A stretch of 64,000 nucleotides of DNA from Longimicrobium sp. (GCA_036389135.1 DASVQP010000052.1:1-64000), one strand, 5' to 3'; positions 18,172 to 26,455 are shown, numbered from the stretch's first letter. Numbers and translations are program-made. The notes: a model not told the origin generated them from the sequence alone.

Positions 18172-19530
18172 ATGAATCCCACCATCTTCATCATCGACGA
18201 CGACCCCGACCAGGTGGCGCTGGTGACCGCGCAGCTTGAGCGGAGCCGGCGCTTCGTCACCAAGGGGTTTACGCGGCCGGAGGAGGCGCTCGACGAGATC
18301 CGCGCCGAAGCACCCGACGCGGTGGTGTGCGACCTGGTGATGCCCTCGATGGACGGGATCACCTTTACGCGGCGCGTGCGGGAGTTCGCGCCGTCGCTCC
18401 CCGTCATCATCGCCACCGCGCGAGGAACGGAGGGGGATGCGGAGACGGCGCTGCAAGCCGGGGCCACGGACTTCGTCACCAAGCCCATCGAGCCCAAGGC
18501 GCTGGAGACGCGGATCCGCCGCGCCCTGGAGCAGGTGCCCGCCCAGGAGCTGCTCACCTCCGTCACGGCGGCGAAGTTCGACCGCCATGGCATCGTCGGC
18601 TCGCACCCGCTGGTGCAGGAGGTGAGGAACTTCGTGGACCAGGTGGCATCCGTGGGCCAGATCTCCGCGCTCCTCCTGGGCGAGAGCGGCACGGGGAAGA
18701 ACCTGGTAGCGCGCGCAATCCACGGCGCCAGCGGGCAGGCCGCACGCCGCTTCGTGGAGGTCAACTGCGCCGCCCTCCCGGCCCAGCTCCTGGAGGCGGA
18801 GCTCTTCGGCTACGAGCGCGGCGCCTTCACAGACGCACGCCAGACCAAGCGCGGGCTGGTGGAAGTCGCCGACGGCGGGACGCTGCTGCTGGACGAGATC
18901 GGGTCAATGCCGCTGGAGCTGCAGGCCAAGCTCCTCTCCTTCCTGGAGAGCCGCACCTTTCGGCGCATCGGCTCCACGCAGGAGCAGTCGGTGACGCTGC
19001 GCGTGGTGGCCGCCACCAACGTGGACCTCGCATCCGACGCGCGCGCCGGGCGCTTCCGCGAGGACCTCTTCTACCGGCTGAACGTGGCCTCGCAGGTCCT
19101 CCCCTCGCTGCGCCACATCCGCTCGGACATCCCGGAGGTCGCGCGGCACTTCACCAAGCGCGCCGCGGAGTACTTCGGCAAGCAGGTGCCCGCCATCGAC
19201 GCGGCGGGGGTGCAGCGGCTGCAGGCACACGACTGGCCGGGGAACGCGCGCGAGCTGCGCAACGTCATCGAGAGGTCGATGATCTTTTCGCGCGGCCCCG
19301 TGATGCAGATCGGCGAGCTGGCGTCCGCGGGTGCCGCGCCGGCTGCGGTCACCAACGCGCTCCAGGTGCCCCGCGGGCTCACGCTGGACGAGGTGGAGCG
19401 GATGTACATCGAGTCGACCCTGCGTGACCTGGGCGGCAGCGTCAGCGCCGCCGCCGAGCAGCTCGGCATCTCGCGGAAAGTGCTGTGGCAGCGAAGGAAG
19501 AAGCACGGCATGCCGGACGTCAGCCTGTGA
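18172..19530 (+). CDS. Sigma-54-dependent response regulator (NtrC family)
   Basis: The 452-residue protein has a receiver domain (1-125; acidic pocket IIDDDPD, phospho-Asp in VVCDLVMPSMDG, Lys in VTKPIEP), then a sigma-54 AAA+ domain (about 140-370; Walker A GESGTGK, Walker B GGTLLLDEIGS, arginine finger region FREDLFYRLNV) and a Fis-type helix-turn-helix at the C-terminus (AAAEQLGISRKVLWQRRKK). The sigma-54 contact loop reads GAFTDA (217-222) instead of the usual GAFTGA. It should activate sigma-54 promoters when phosphorylated. The stop overlaps the start of the hybrid kinase by 4 bases (GTGA), making that kinase the probable partner. Confidence 0.93.
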   Translation: MNPTIFIIDDDPDQVALVTAQLERSRRFVTKGFTRPEEALDEIRAEAPDAVVCDLVMPSMDGITFTRRVREFAPSLPVIIATARGTEGDAETALQAGATDFVTKPIEPKALETRIRRALEQVPAQELLTSVTAAKFDRHGIVGSHPLVQEVRNFVDQVASVGQISALLLGESGTGKNLVARAIHGASGQAARRFVEVNCAALPAQLLEAELFGYERGAFTDARQTKRGLVEVADGGTLLLDEIGSMPLELQAKLLSFLESRTFRRIGSTQEQSVTLRVVAATNVDLASDARAGRFREDLFYRLNVASQVLPSLRHIRSDIPEVARHFTKRAAEYFGKQVPAIDAAGVQRLQAHDWPGNARELRNVIERSMIFSRGPVMQIGELASAGAAPAAVTNALQVPRGLTLDEVERMYIESTLRDLGGSVSAAAEQLGISRKVLWQRRKKHGMPDVSL

Positions 19531-21026
19531 GCGCCCCGCAGAGCGCCGTGGCGCACGACGAGATCGCGGAGCTGCGCGCCCGCCTGGCGGAGGCGGAGCG
19601 CGTGGCCGAGGCGCGCGCCCGCGTCGTAGGCCACGTGGCGCACGAGTTCCGCACGCCGCTCAGCTCCATCCTGGGCTTCGCCGCCCTCCTCGCCGCCGAC
19701 GATCGCGAGGTGAGCCCCGAGCGGCGGCGCGAGTACGTCGACATCATCCACCGCAGCGCGCGCCACCTCCTGCACGTCGTCAACGACATCCTCAACCTCA
19801 CCAAGGTCGAGGCGGGGACGCTGGAGGTGACGCTGGTCGCCGTCCACGCGGGGCAGGTCGCCGCGGCGGTGGTGGACTCGCTGCACACCGTCGCCGCCGA
19901 CCGCGGGATCACGCTGCGCCTCTCGGACGGCGGCGCTCCCCTGGCGCTGGCGGACGCGGGGCGGCTGCGGCAGGTGCTGCTGAACCTGATGGACAACGCC
20001 ATCAAGTACTCCGCTTCCGGCACCGAGGTGGAGGTGTCGGTGCGCGAGGATGGCGGCGAGGTGTGCCTGGACGTGCGGGACGAGGGCCCCGGGCTCACCG
20101 AGGCCGACCAGGAGCTGATCTTCCGCGAGTTCTCGCGCATTCACCACCCGGGCACGCGGGTGTCGGGGGCGGGGCTGGGGCTGGCGCTCGCAAAGGACCT
20201 CACCGAGGCGATGGGTGGCCGCATCGGGGTGCGCTCGCGCGTGGGCGCGGGGAGCACCTTCTGGATCGCGCTCCCCCAGGCGGACGCCTCCGCCCGCCCG
20301 GCCGCCGCCCCTGCGCTCCCCCTCGCCCAGCGCGACACCCGCGGCGAGTCGGTGGCCGTGGTGGACGACGACGAGGACATCCGCGCCTTCGTGGCCGCCG
20401 TGCTGGAGCGCTCCGGCTACACCGTGCACGCCGACGACGGCTGCGCCGGCGTGGCGGAGCGGCTGGTCTCCGCGCGCCCGCTCGCCGTGCTCCTGGACCT
20501 GAACCTCACCGACCGCACCGGCGCCGAGGTGCTCCGCGAGCTCCGCGCGCGCGACGAGCTGCGCCGCACCCCAGTGCTCGCCTTCACCGCCGCCGTGGGC
20601 GAGGCGGACCGCGCGGGCGCCCTGGCGGCCGGCTTCGACGGGCACGTCGCCAAGCCGGTGGAGCCGGACCAGCTCGTCGCTCGCGTGGACGACGCCGTGG
20701 CCGAGGCCCGCCGCCGCGCCGCCGCCCCCGCGCCGCCCCCCACCCCCGCCGACACGTCGGAGGACGAGTTCTGGGGCCCGCTCCGCGCCCGCTTCCGTGC
20801 CGGCCTCCCCGCGCGCCTCGCCGACCTGGAGGCCGCCCTCGCGGCGGGAGACGCGCAGGCGGTGCGGCGCCACCTCCACAAGCTGCGCGGCACCTCCGCC
20901 GGCTACGGCTTCACCGAGCTCTCCCACCTCGCAGGCGCCGCCGAAGACGCCCTTCGCGCCGGCGTCCCGCTGGCGGACGCGCCGGAGGTGGCGGCGGCGG
21001 TGGAGGCGCTGCGGGGGGAGGTGTGA
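19527..21026 (+). CDS. Soluble hybrid histidine kinase with receiver and HPt domains
   Basis: A 499-residue kinase without a transmembrane or known sensor domain. A short coiled-coil (about 8-32) leads into HisKA with the phospho-acceptor in VVGHVAHEFRTPLS, then HATPase with N box NLMDNAIKYS, G1 DEGPGL and G2 SGAGLGLALAK. A receiver follows (VAVVDDDEDI, phospho-Asp in LLDLNLTDRTG, Lys in AKPVEP), and last an HPt domain whose His is in RRHLHKLRGTSAGYGF. All phosphorelay elements up to the final response regulator are in one protein, and that regulator is encoded immediately upstream. The GTG start at 19527 overlaps the regulator stop. The missing sensor suggests regulation by a partner protein. 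Confidence 0.9.
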   Translation: MSAPQSAVAHDEIAELRARLAEAERVAEARARVVGHVAHEFRTPLSSILGFAALLAADDREVSPERRREYVDIIHRSARHLLHVVNDILNLTKVEAGTLEVTLVAVHAGQVAAAVVDSLHTVAADRGITLRLSDGGAPLALADAGRLRQVLLNLMDNAIKYSASGTEVEVSVREDGGEVCLDVRDEGPGLTEADQELIFREFSRIHHPGTRVSGAGLGLALAKDLTEAMGGRIGVRSRVGAGSTFWIALPQADASARPAAAPALPLAQRDTRGESVAVVDDDEDIRAFVAAVLERSGYTVHADDGCAGVAERLVSARPLAVLLDLNLTDRTGAEVLRELRARDELRRTPVLAFTAAVGEADRAGALAAGFDGHVAKPVEPDQLVARVDDAVAEARRRAAAPAPPPTPADTSEDEFWGPLRARFRAGLPARLADLEAALAAGDAQAVRRHLHKLRGTSAGYGFTELSHLAGAAEDALRAGVPLADAPEVAAAVEALRGEV

Positions 21027-21039
21027 GGGGCCCTCACCC

Positions 21040-21425
21040 CCGGCTCGTTACACTCGCCAGCCCCCTCTCCCGATAACAGGAGAGGGCTGCGCCCTCTGTT
21101 ATCGAGAGAGGGGGCTGGAACTGCGTGTGCCGCGCGGATGCCTCGTAGGGGCGCGATTTATCGCGCCCACCCTACCCGCCACCGCGACCCCCGCCCCACG
21201 CACCGACACTCGTAGGGCAGAGCTGCGTGTCTGCCCGCCCTTTCCCCCGCGCCGACCCCCGCCCCTCTCGCCCGATCTGGTAGGGGCCGCCCCGCGTGCT
21301 CCCCGTGCTCTCCCCCGCGACGACCCACGCACCCGCAGACCAATTCACGGCAGCGCCCCTCCCCCAGGTAGTTGTTGGGGGAGGGGCCGCTAGGTGACGA
21401 GCGGGGGAGGGGGCCCTCCGCATCC
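21040..21425. repeat. Composite GTAGGGGC hairpin array, locus 2 (family B)
   Basis: Most of this 575-base gap is repeat: CCCTCTCCCGATAACAGG / TATCGAGAGAGGGGG, GTAGGGGCGCGATTTATCGC, GTAGGGCAGAGCTGCGTG with TCTGCCC, GTAGGGGCCGCCCCGCG and CCCTCCCCCAGGTAGTTGTT with GGGGGAGGGG, then CGAGCGGGGGAGGGGGCCC. Here the GTAGGGGC modules face the opposite way from loci 1 and 3. The remaining 175 bases before the lone receiver gene hold the palindrome listed separately. Confidence 0.75.
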
Positions 21426-21461
21426 AGGAACCACCCACGGATGTTCCCAATCGGGCGCACC

Positions 21462-21479
21462 TGTTCCCGTACCGGAACA
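21462..21479. promoter_or_regulatory. 18-base palindrome upstream of the lone receiver gene
   Basis: TGTTCCCGTACCGGAACA is palindromic at 8 of 9 position pairs. A half-site TGTTCCC also occurs 20 bases upstream (21442). It lies 123 bases before the start codon. A dimeric repressor or activator site is plausible; the regulator is unknown. Confidence 0.4.
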
Positions 21480-21601
21480 ACGATGATTTCGGACGTATTC
21501 TCCCAAAGATGGTTCCTGCAACGACTTGGCTGCGCATGCGCGGTGGGCCGGACCTTGCCATCCGTGTGGGGGCAACCGTCCTGCCCCCTGACGCCCTGGT
21601 T

Positions 21602-21991
21602 ATGCCGCAAGCTTTTCGCATCGCGTTCGCCGACGACGACCCGGACCAGGGGTACCTGCTCTCATCGGTGCTGCGCTGCCGCGGGTTCGAGGTGCTCCCC
21701 TTCGCCAGCGGCGACGACCTGCTGGGGTGGGCCGAGCGAGACAGCGGCCGCGCCGACGCCGTGCTGCTGGACAACGACATGCCCGGCCGCGACGGCGTGG
21801 AGTGCTGCCGCGCCCTGCGCACCCTCCCCGCGTTCGCGAGCGTGCCCATTGCGTTCGTCACCGGGTCGCGCGCGCCGGAGCTCCACTCGCGCGCCCACGA
21901 CGCCGGCGCGCGGCAGGTGATCGACAAGGACGAGACGATGCTGGAGCGGCTGGTCCTCTGGCTCGACGAGTCGCTGAGTGGACCGCGCTGA
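21602..21991 (+). CDS. Single-domain response regulator (receiver only)
   Basis: A 129-residue CheY-like protein. The acidic pocket is FADDDPDQ, the phospho-acceptor Asp is in VLLDNDMPGRDG, the switch Thr is in AFVTGSRAP, and the usual Lys-Pro is replaced by DKDE after beta-5 (Lys retained, Pro lost). There is no output domain. The start MPQAFRIAFADDDPD is chosen because the domain begins there; an in-frame ATG at 21509 would add 31 residues without conservation. It stands alone between a repeat array and a terminator, so its kinase cannot be told. Confidence 0.85.
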   Translation: MPQAFRIAFADDDPDQGYLLSSVLRCRGFEVLPFASGDDLLGWAERDSGRADAVLLDNDMPGRDGVECCRALRTLPAFASVPIAFVTGSRAPELHSRAHDAGARQVIDKDETMLERLVLWLDESLSGPR

Positions 21992-22012
21992 GATTCGTGC
22001 AGGGAAGAGCGA

Positions 22013-22047
22013 CGGGGGCGGACCGGATGACCGGTCCGCCCCCGTTT
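22013..22047 (+). terminator. Terminator between the receiver gene and the converging patatin gene
   Basis: A perfect 14-base-pair stem (CGGGGGCGGACCGG at 22013-22026 with its complement at 22031-22044) has an ATGA loop and a short GTTTC tail. It starts 22 bases after the receiver stop. Confidence 0.75.
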
Positions 22048-22064
22048 CGCCATGAGCCGCGGTT

Positions 22065-23648
22065 TCAGGCGGTAGCGTTGTAGCCGTCCCACTTGCCGCG
22101 CAACCGGTCGAATAGCTCGCGGACCGGCGAGCCGGCCGGGCCGCCATCGGGGCCGTGCCGCTCCACGATGAGGCGCAGGAGCGAGAAGGTGGCCGTGGCC
22201 GCGCCGACGCGCTCCAGCGTGGGGAGCTGCCCGGGGGAGTCGAACCAGAGAGTGGTGGACATCGTGTCAACGCGGCGCACCGCGTCCACCAGCTGCTGCG
22301 AGGGGCGCAGCCAGGGGACCTCGCCGTACAGCTTCGGGTGGGGCTCGTCGAGGCCGTACAGCAGCACCATCGCCCGCTTCTTCTCGTAACGCGGGTTGCC
22401 GAAGACGCTGGCCTGAACCAGCCCCCTCACCCGCTTCATGAACACGTTGGAGGTGAGGGAGAGCAGAGACAGCGCGCGCAACTCCACCAGGACCATGGCC
22501 TCGGTGAGCGTCAGATCGCGCAGGTCTTTCCAGGCGTGGGCGATCTGCACCTGCGTGCGCAGGCGCGTCCGTACCTCCAGCGCCGTCCGCCGCGCCTCGA
22601 TCAGCGCCGCGATGGTGGCGATGCACAGGATCCCCGGCACCACGTACACCAGGATGTCCTGCCACTGCCATCCGTTCCCGCTCCGCTCCCGCCACGCGTG
22701 CACCCCCAGCGCCGCCACCGATGCTGCCGCCAGCACAAAGAGCAGCCGCCCGGCCCATGCAGCCATCCGCAGCGTGAACCATCCGCGGCGTGGCGCGGGA
22801 GGGGTGACATACAGCGCCGCCTGCCGCGTGTTGGTGTCGGAGATCAGCAGGGTGTCGGCCTCGCCGTGCTCGTTCGCGCGGACGACGCTCTCCACCCCCT
22901 GGTTGTCGTAGATGCCGCCGTCCATCAGCGGGAGCGCCGGCTCGAACTTCGTCCCCAGCTCTTGCCGGACGCGCTCCAGCACGCCCGGCGCCCAATGGAA
23001 CTCGTCGGGGAAGAGGATCGGCTCAAAGCCCCCGGGGAAGCACGACGATGCTGCCACCACGTCCGCCAGCCTGACCTGCGCGGCCACGTCGTGCGGCACC
23101 GGGAAGTTGCCGTTGCCGACCCTCACGTCAGGATTGCGGCTGCGGCGGAAGCGGAAATCGAGGCCGCTGCGGAACTCGGTGGAGTTGAAGATGATCTCGG
23201 CCGGGATCCCTTCGCCGTCGAGCACCTCGCCCAGGCGCCGGTCGCCCAGGAAGTTGGGTGCGGCGTAGACGGCCGCGGCGCAGCGGATCAGGCTCGGATT
23301 GGAGCGCACATCCCCGCGCGGGTGCGACGTGAGCCGCCCCAGCGCCTCACGCACCACGTTGGTGGCCGTCAGCCACGCGCGGAACCGCTCGCGGAACTCG
23401 TCGAACGCCACCCCGTCCAGCAGCGACACGACCCACTTCATCCCCACGATCGTCCCGCCCGAGACGGTGGAGAGCGCGGCCACATTGCGCAGCAGCCCCA
23501 CCTCGCTCAGCAGCCCCAGCACCCCCAGGTGGAACCCCGCCGCCCGGTACCCCCCGCCGGAGAGCGAGAGGCCGATGGGGCCGAGGGGGGTGTACGGGCC
23601 GTTGGACGGTTCGGCCGGCGGTACAGCGAGCCGAGAGAGTTCCGTCAT
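22065..23648 (-). CDS. Patatin-like phospholipase with a C-terminal membrane module
   Basis: A 527-residue predicted lipid acyl hydrolase. Residues 25-250 form a patatin domain: oxyanion loop SGGGYR (Gly31-Arg35), nucleophile Ser63 in STVSGGT, catalytic Asp243 in LMDGGIYDNQG. Residues about 290-365 contain two transmembrane helices (AGRLLFVLAAASVAALGVHA and ILVYVVPGILCIATIAALIEA), followed by a 160-residue cytosolic tail of unknown fold. The start ATG at 23648 is favoured because the patatin fold begins soon after; a longer frame reaches 23792 but is composition-wise unlike coding. It converges with the lone receiver gene and heads the minus-strand accessory block. Its substrate is unknown. 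Confidence 0.85.
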   Translation of the reverse strand: MTELSRLAVPPAEPSNGPYTPLGPIGLSLSGGGYRAAGFHLGVLGLLSEVGLLRNVAALSTVSGGTIVGMKWVVSLLDGVAFDEFRERFRAWLTATNVVREALGRLTSHPRGDVRSNPSLIRCAAAVYAAPNFLGDRRLGEVLDGEGIPAEIIFNSTEFRSGLDFRFRRSRNPDVRVGNGNFPVPHDVAAQVRLADVVAASSCFPGGFEPILFPDEFHWAPGVLERVRQELGTKFEPALPLMDGGIYDNQGVESVVRANEHGEADTLLISDTNTRQAALYVTPPAPRRGWFTLRMAAWAGRLLFVLAAASVAALGVHAWRERSGNGWQWQDILVYVVPGILCIATIAALIEARRTALEVRTRLRTQVQIAHAWKDLRDLTLTEAMVLVELRALSLLSLTSNVFMKRVRGLVQASVFGNPRYEKKRAMVLLYGLDEPHPKLYGEVPWLRPSQQLVDAVRRVDTMSTTLWFDSPGQLPTLERVGAATATFSLLRLIVERHGPDGGPAGSPVRELFDRLRGKWDGYNATA

Positions 23649-23770
23649 TTGAACGCTGAGGTTCGGCAGGGTCCGCGCATCATGGATTCTACAGAGGAGT
23701 TGCGGCGGAGACGCTCGCCGCCGAGCACATGGCGATGAGTTCCACGGTGCAGTGTGGATTGTTTTGGTCG

Positions 23771-24274
23771 CTAAGCTACGTTCCAATCGCACCCGGCCAT
23801 TCGGGCGCTAGAGCACACACGAGGGTGTGGGTCGACTGGCTTCAGGCACTGTTTGAGGCGCTGCAGAACGTTAGCAGCATCGAGAGAAGGGGAGAACAAC
23901 TTCGATGTGCGACCTGCCGCTTCCAGGTGCAGAACGACACGAATCCGATCACGACGGAGCGCCGCTTGAGCTGTGGCACGCTCCGTCGCGTCGTTGGCGT
24001 TGACGCGAGCCGCGGCGAGTGCGGCGAGGGTGTCGCGTACCTTGCTCGCGACCTCCTCCGCCACATGTCCGCTTTTCGTGCGGCGCTGGTGTCGGTAATC
24101 CTTGATCTCGATGAGCCAGCAGCAGTCTTGCTCAATCGCGAGGATGTCGATCGCCTTGGCTCCTCCGCAAATTCCCTGGAACTGGTTTCGGTAGAAGCTC
24201 CACTCGTCAAACTTAGTCGCGGTCCAATTGGCCGGGAAGGTGAAGCTCAACCGACCTTCAGTGATCACGGGCAT
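23771..24274 (-). CDS. PD-(D/E)XK-like nuclease paired with an AAA ATPase
   Basis: A 167-residue soluble protein encoded directly behind the ATPase gene, with a TGATG stop-start overlap. Residues 40-58 give a D-x12-E-x-K pattern: KAIDILAI (Asp43) followed by WLIEIKDYR (Glu56, Lys58), on predicted adjacent beta-strands. This is the layout of restriction-endonuclease-fold active sites. A helical region rich in Arg and Ala follows (about 65-110). No DNA-binding domain is visible. I recognise the general type (a small conserved protein beside an AAA ATPase in many genomes) but know of no assigned function. Local base composition is far less G+C-rich than the neighbours, suggesting transfer. Confidence 0.75.
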   Translation of the reverse strand: MPVITEGRLSFTFPANWTATKFDEWSFYRNQFQGICGGAKAIDILAIEQDCCWLIEIKDYRHQRRTKSGHVAEEVASKVRDTLAALAAARVNANDATERATAQAALRRDRIRVVLHLEAAGRTSKLFSPSLDAANVLQRLKQCLKPVDPHPRVCSSARMAGCDWNVA

Positions 24275-25329
24275 CAACCGACCTCGGCGTCCATGTAACG
24301 GTCAGATTGACTCAGCTCCTCTTCCAGCGCGTCGATGTGCCCAATGTCGTCTGCTGTGCGTCCCTGATCGACTACTACGCCACTCACGTTGCGGTGGAGC
24401 CCGATGAAGCGCGTGGCCGTTCCGCTGAAATCATTGGATTGGAGGAGTATGCTGATCTCCCGCAGCAGAAACAAACTGTGCGTGGCGATGAATACCTGGA
24501 TACCGCTGTTGGCAAGGTGAAGAATTGTACGAGCGATCACCTTGATCGTCTTCGGATTCAAATTCGATTCCGGCTCGTCCCAAAAGAGAAACCCCTTGTC
24601 TACGAGCGACCCGGTCGCGATCAGCCTGGCGATCATCGCGAGCTTTCGTAGGCCTTCCGCAACGAGGTGGATCTCCATGCTCACACCGTTGGAGTTCAGA
24701 TAAAACCTTCCGGCTTTGTCCGTCTCCACCTTGCCTTGCATCGCCTTTTCGAGCGGCTCGAGAAGCGCCTTAATCTGCCGCTCCCTGGGGCCTCGGGCTA
24801 GCGGCGCGCCGAGGAGAACGCTGGTGTCTCGCCATGTCTCGTCAAAGGGAAGATAGCTCGTTTCGTACAGCGAAACGAAACCTGGATAGAGTGTGAGGAG
24901 TTCGCGGGTGGGGAGATACACGGGCAGCCGGTCAATCCAAGCGGACGGTGTCTTGTCGATCAATACCTCCTCTTTGCTGATCGTGCTGAACGAGAAGTCG
25001 AAATCGTGTACAGGCTGGTCGAAGCGGCACGCAACGGTAGAGCGCTGCCGCCCTCGCCGATCTCTTCGTGCGAGCCGACCGAGGTCGTCTGGACGAAACA
25101 CCGCCACAAGCTTCTGGGCGATGCTGCTCTGGAGATGTGTTCTGCTTGGGCGAGACACCGCGACGTGCGCGGCACCCCGCGCGAGCACGTAGATCGCGGA
25201 GTACGCGAGCTTGAGAGCGTGGGTCTTTCCGGTTCCGTTCTCTCCTACGAACACGTTGAGTCCTGGCGCGAACTCAAACGTCGCCTCTTTGAAGGAAGTG
25301 AAGTTCTTCAGCGCCATGGAAGCAAGCAT
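24274..25329 (-). CDS. AAA-family ATPase of the ABC/RecF-like class, partner of the nuclease-like gene
   Basis: A 351-residue ATPase. It begins LKNFTSFKEATFEFAPGLNVFVGENGTGKTH, with Walker A Gly29-Thr36. Walker B is FLFWDEPESNLNP (Asp251, Glu252) and the switch His284 is in FIATHS. The short insertion between the motifs contains no coiled-coil arm as in SMC or Rad50, and no TOPRIM domain, unlike OLD nucleases. AAAGGAG lies 6 bases before the ATG. By hand count the 120 bases from 24421 are 50% G+C, against about 73% in a typical neighbouring line. Such ATPases act as sensors in several two-gene defence systems; that role here is inference from architecture. Confidence 0.85.
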   Translation of the reverse strand: MLASMALKNFTSFKEATFEFAPGLNVFVGENGTGKTHALKLAYSAIYVLARGAAHVAVSRPSRTHLQSSIAQKLVAVFRPDDLGRLARRDRRGRQRSTVACRFDQPVHDFDFSFSTISKEEVLIDKTPSAWIDRLPVYLPTRELLTLYPGFVSLYETSYLPFDETWRDTSVLLGAPLARGPRERQIKALLEPLEKAMQGKVETDKAGRFYLNSNGVSMEIHLVAEGLRKLAMIARLIATGSLVDKGFLFWDEPESNLNPKTIKVIARTILHLANSGIQVFIATHSLFLLREISILLQSNDFSGTATRFIGLHRNVSGVVVDQGRTADDIGHIDALEEELSQSDRYMDAEVG

Positions 25330-25717
25330 CGTGAGCTCCTTTGGGATGCGCGTGGCACCTGGTTGGTCGGGAGGGGTGCAGAGGCGGGGTCGTTGGATTC
25401 CCACGGCTAGCGTGGCGCAACGTAAGACGCTTCAGGACGCGCGAAGGATCGGCCTCGGCTCGGGGGGGGGCGCAACGTCTGCGCATCAGTAGAGCGAACC
25501 ATTCCCCCGGCCGCAAGTGCGCTTGCCACCGGGACGCAAGCTTGTCTGGCCGCACAGGTTTCCGGGAGTCGTCGTGTTCCGAGGGCCCCCGGCTGCAGGT
25601 GTATTGCGGAGTTTGTGGGCGCTACCTCGCGGCAACCTGAACTCCAGCAAACTCAGGAGGTTGTCGGTTCGCTGCTAGCCGGGGTCCCCCATAGCGCGAG
25701 TGTCGCAATTGTGGCTC
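25330..25717. other. 388-base gap upstream of the ATPase gene
   Basis: No gene is supported. The part nearest the ATPase must carry its promoter; GGCGCAACGT occurs twice there (25414-25423 and 25469-25478). At 25652-25673 the sequence matches 22 of 23 bases of the C-terminal coding end of the DUF3892 gene at 30.6 kb, with one base missing, suggesting a relic. A run of nine to ten G residues lies near 25461. Confidence 0.5.
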
Positions 25718-26455
25718 TTACTTCTCGCAGAGGACGTGCATCGCAGAGGGTGCGGCGAGGTATTCGTCCCAGAAGCCCTGACCGCGCTTGTGTTCCGAAT
25801 CTGGAGGGATCAGGAAAGGCTCGATTTTGCACGAGCAAAATCCCGCGCTTCGGAATGCCTCCTCGTACACTTCCCAGGGCCACCAGTAGAAGTCGAACTC
25901 CACCGTTTTCTCACCGAGGAACAGCGTGCCGCGGAGGTTTGCGCCCTCGTTGAGGGTTTCGTCCAGGAGGCGGAAGCTGAAGCCGTATTTGCGGTGGTCG
26001 ACGACGGGTTGCGGCGGCCGGAGCGGATTGGCGATGCTCGCCACGAAGGGCTGGCCAGGCGCGAGGTTGTCGTAGACCGTCTGCGCCATCTGGTGCAGTC
26101 GCTCGCGGCTCTCCGCATAGTGCAGGAGGTACGCGGCCGCGACACGATCAAACGGGCCGATTGCACCCAGCGTCGCGGCATCCGCGACACGGTACTCGAT
26201 GCCGAGAGGCTGCGCATCCTCCTGTTGCTGCGCAAGCGCGATCATCTGCGGTGAGATGTCGACGCCCACCACGCGCGCAGCCCCCCACCGCTTGATGAGG
26301 CGAGTGCCCATTCCGTCGCCGCAGGCCAGGTCCAGGACGGAGAGACCGGTGAGGTCACCGAGGCGGAGGCGCAGCGAGTACCACTCGGCGTCCCGGAGCG
26401 GCACGGCGGCGGAGATCTTCTGATAGTCGAGGGCGATGGTGTCGTACTGTGTCAC
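25718..26455 (-). CDS. Class I SAM-dependent methyltransferase
   Basis: A 245-residue cytosolic enzyme with the Rossmann methyltransferase fold. Motif I is VLDLACGDGMGTRL (about 44-57), the acidic residue after strand 2 is in VVGVDISPQMI, and motif IV/V follows as FDRVAAAYLLHYA. The GTG start has GAGGAA 4 bases upstream and gives an N-terminus VTQYDTIALDYQ typical of this group; a longer open frame upstream lacks conservation. The C-terminal third (DFYWWPWEVYEEAFRSAGF) is typical of small-molecule methyltransferases. The substrate cannot be told. It lies 166 bases after the pRiA4b-type gene on the same strand. Confidence 0.85.
   Translation of the reverse strand: MTQYDTIALDYQKISAAVPLRDAEWYSLRLRLGDLTGLSVLDLACGDGMGTRLIKRWGAARVVGVDISPQMIALAQQQEDAQPLGIEYRVADAATLGAIGPFDRVAAAYLLHYAESRERLHQMAQTVYDNLAPGQPFVASIANPLRPPQPVVDHRKYGFSFRLLDETLNEGANLRGTLFLGEKTVEFDFYWWPWEVYEEAFRSAGFCSCKIEPFLIPPDSEHKRGQGFWDEYLAAPSAMHVLCEK

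Noticed and set aside
21040-21425. CRISPR array
   Set aside because: The repeated units are self-complementary hairpins of different types without equal-length unique spacers, and no cas gene is in the window.
22065-23648. CBASS effector (CapV-type patatin)
   Set aside because: No cyclic-nucleotide synthase or Cap2/Cap3-like gene is adjacent, and the long membrane tail is not typical of CapV.
24274-25329. OLD-family or PARIS AriA ATPase
   Set aside because: No TOPRIM domain on the ATPase and the partner lacks DUF4435-like features; kept as an unassigned pair.
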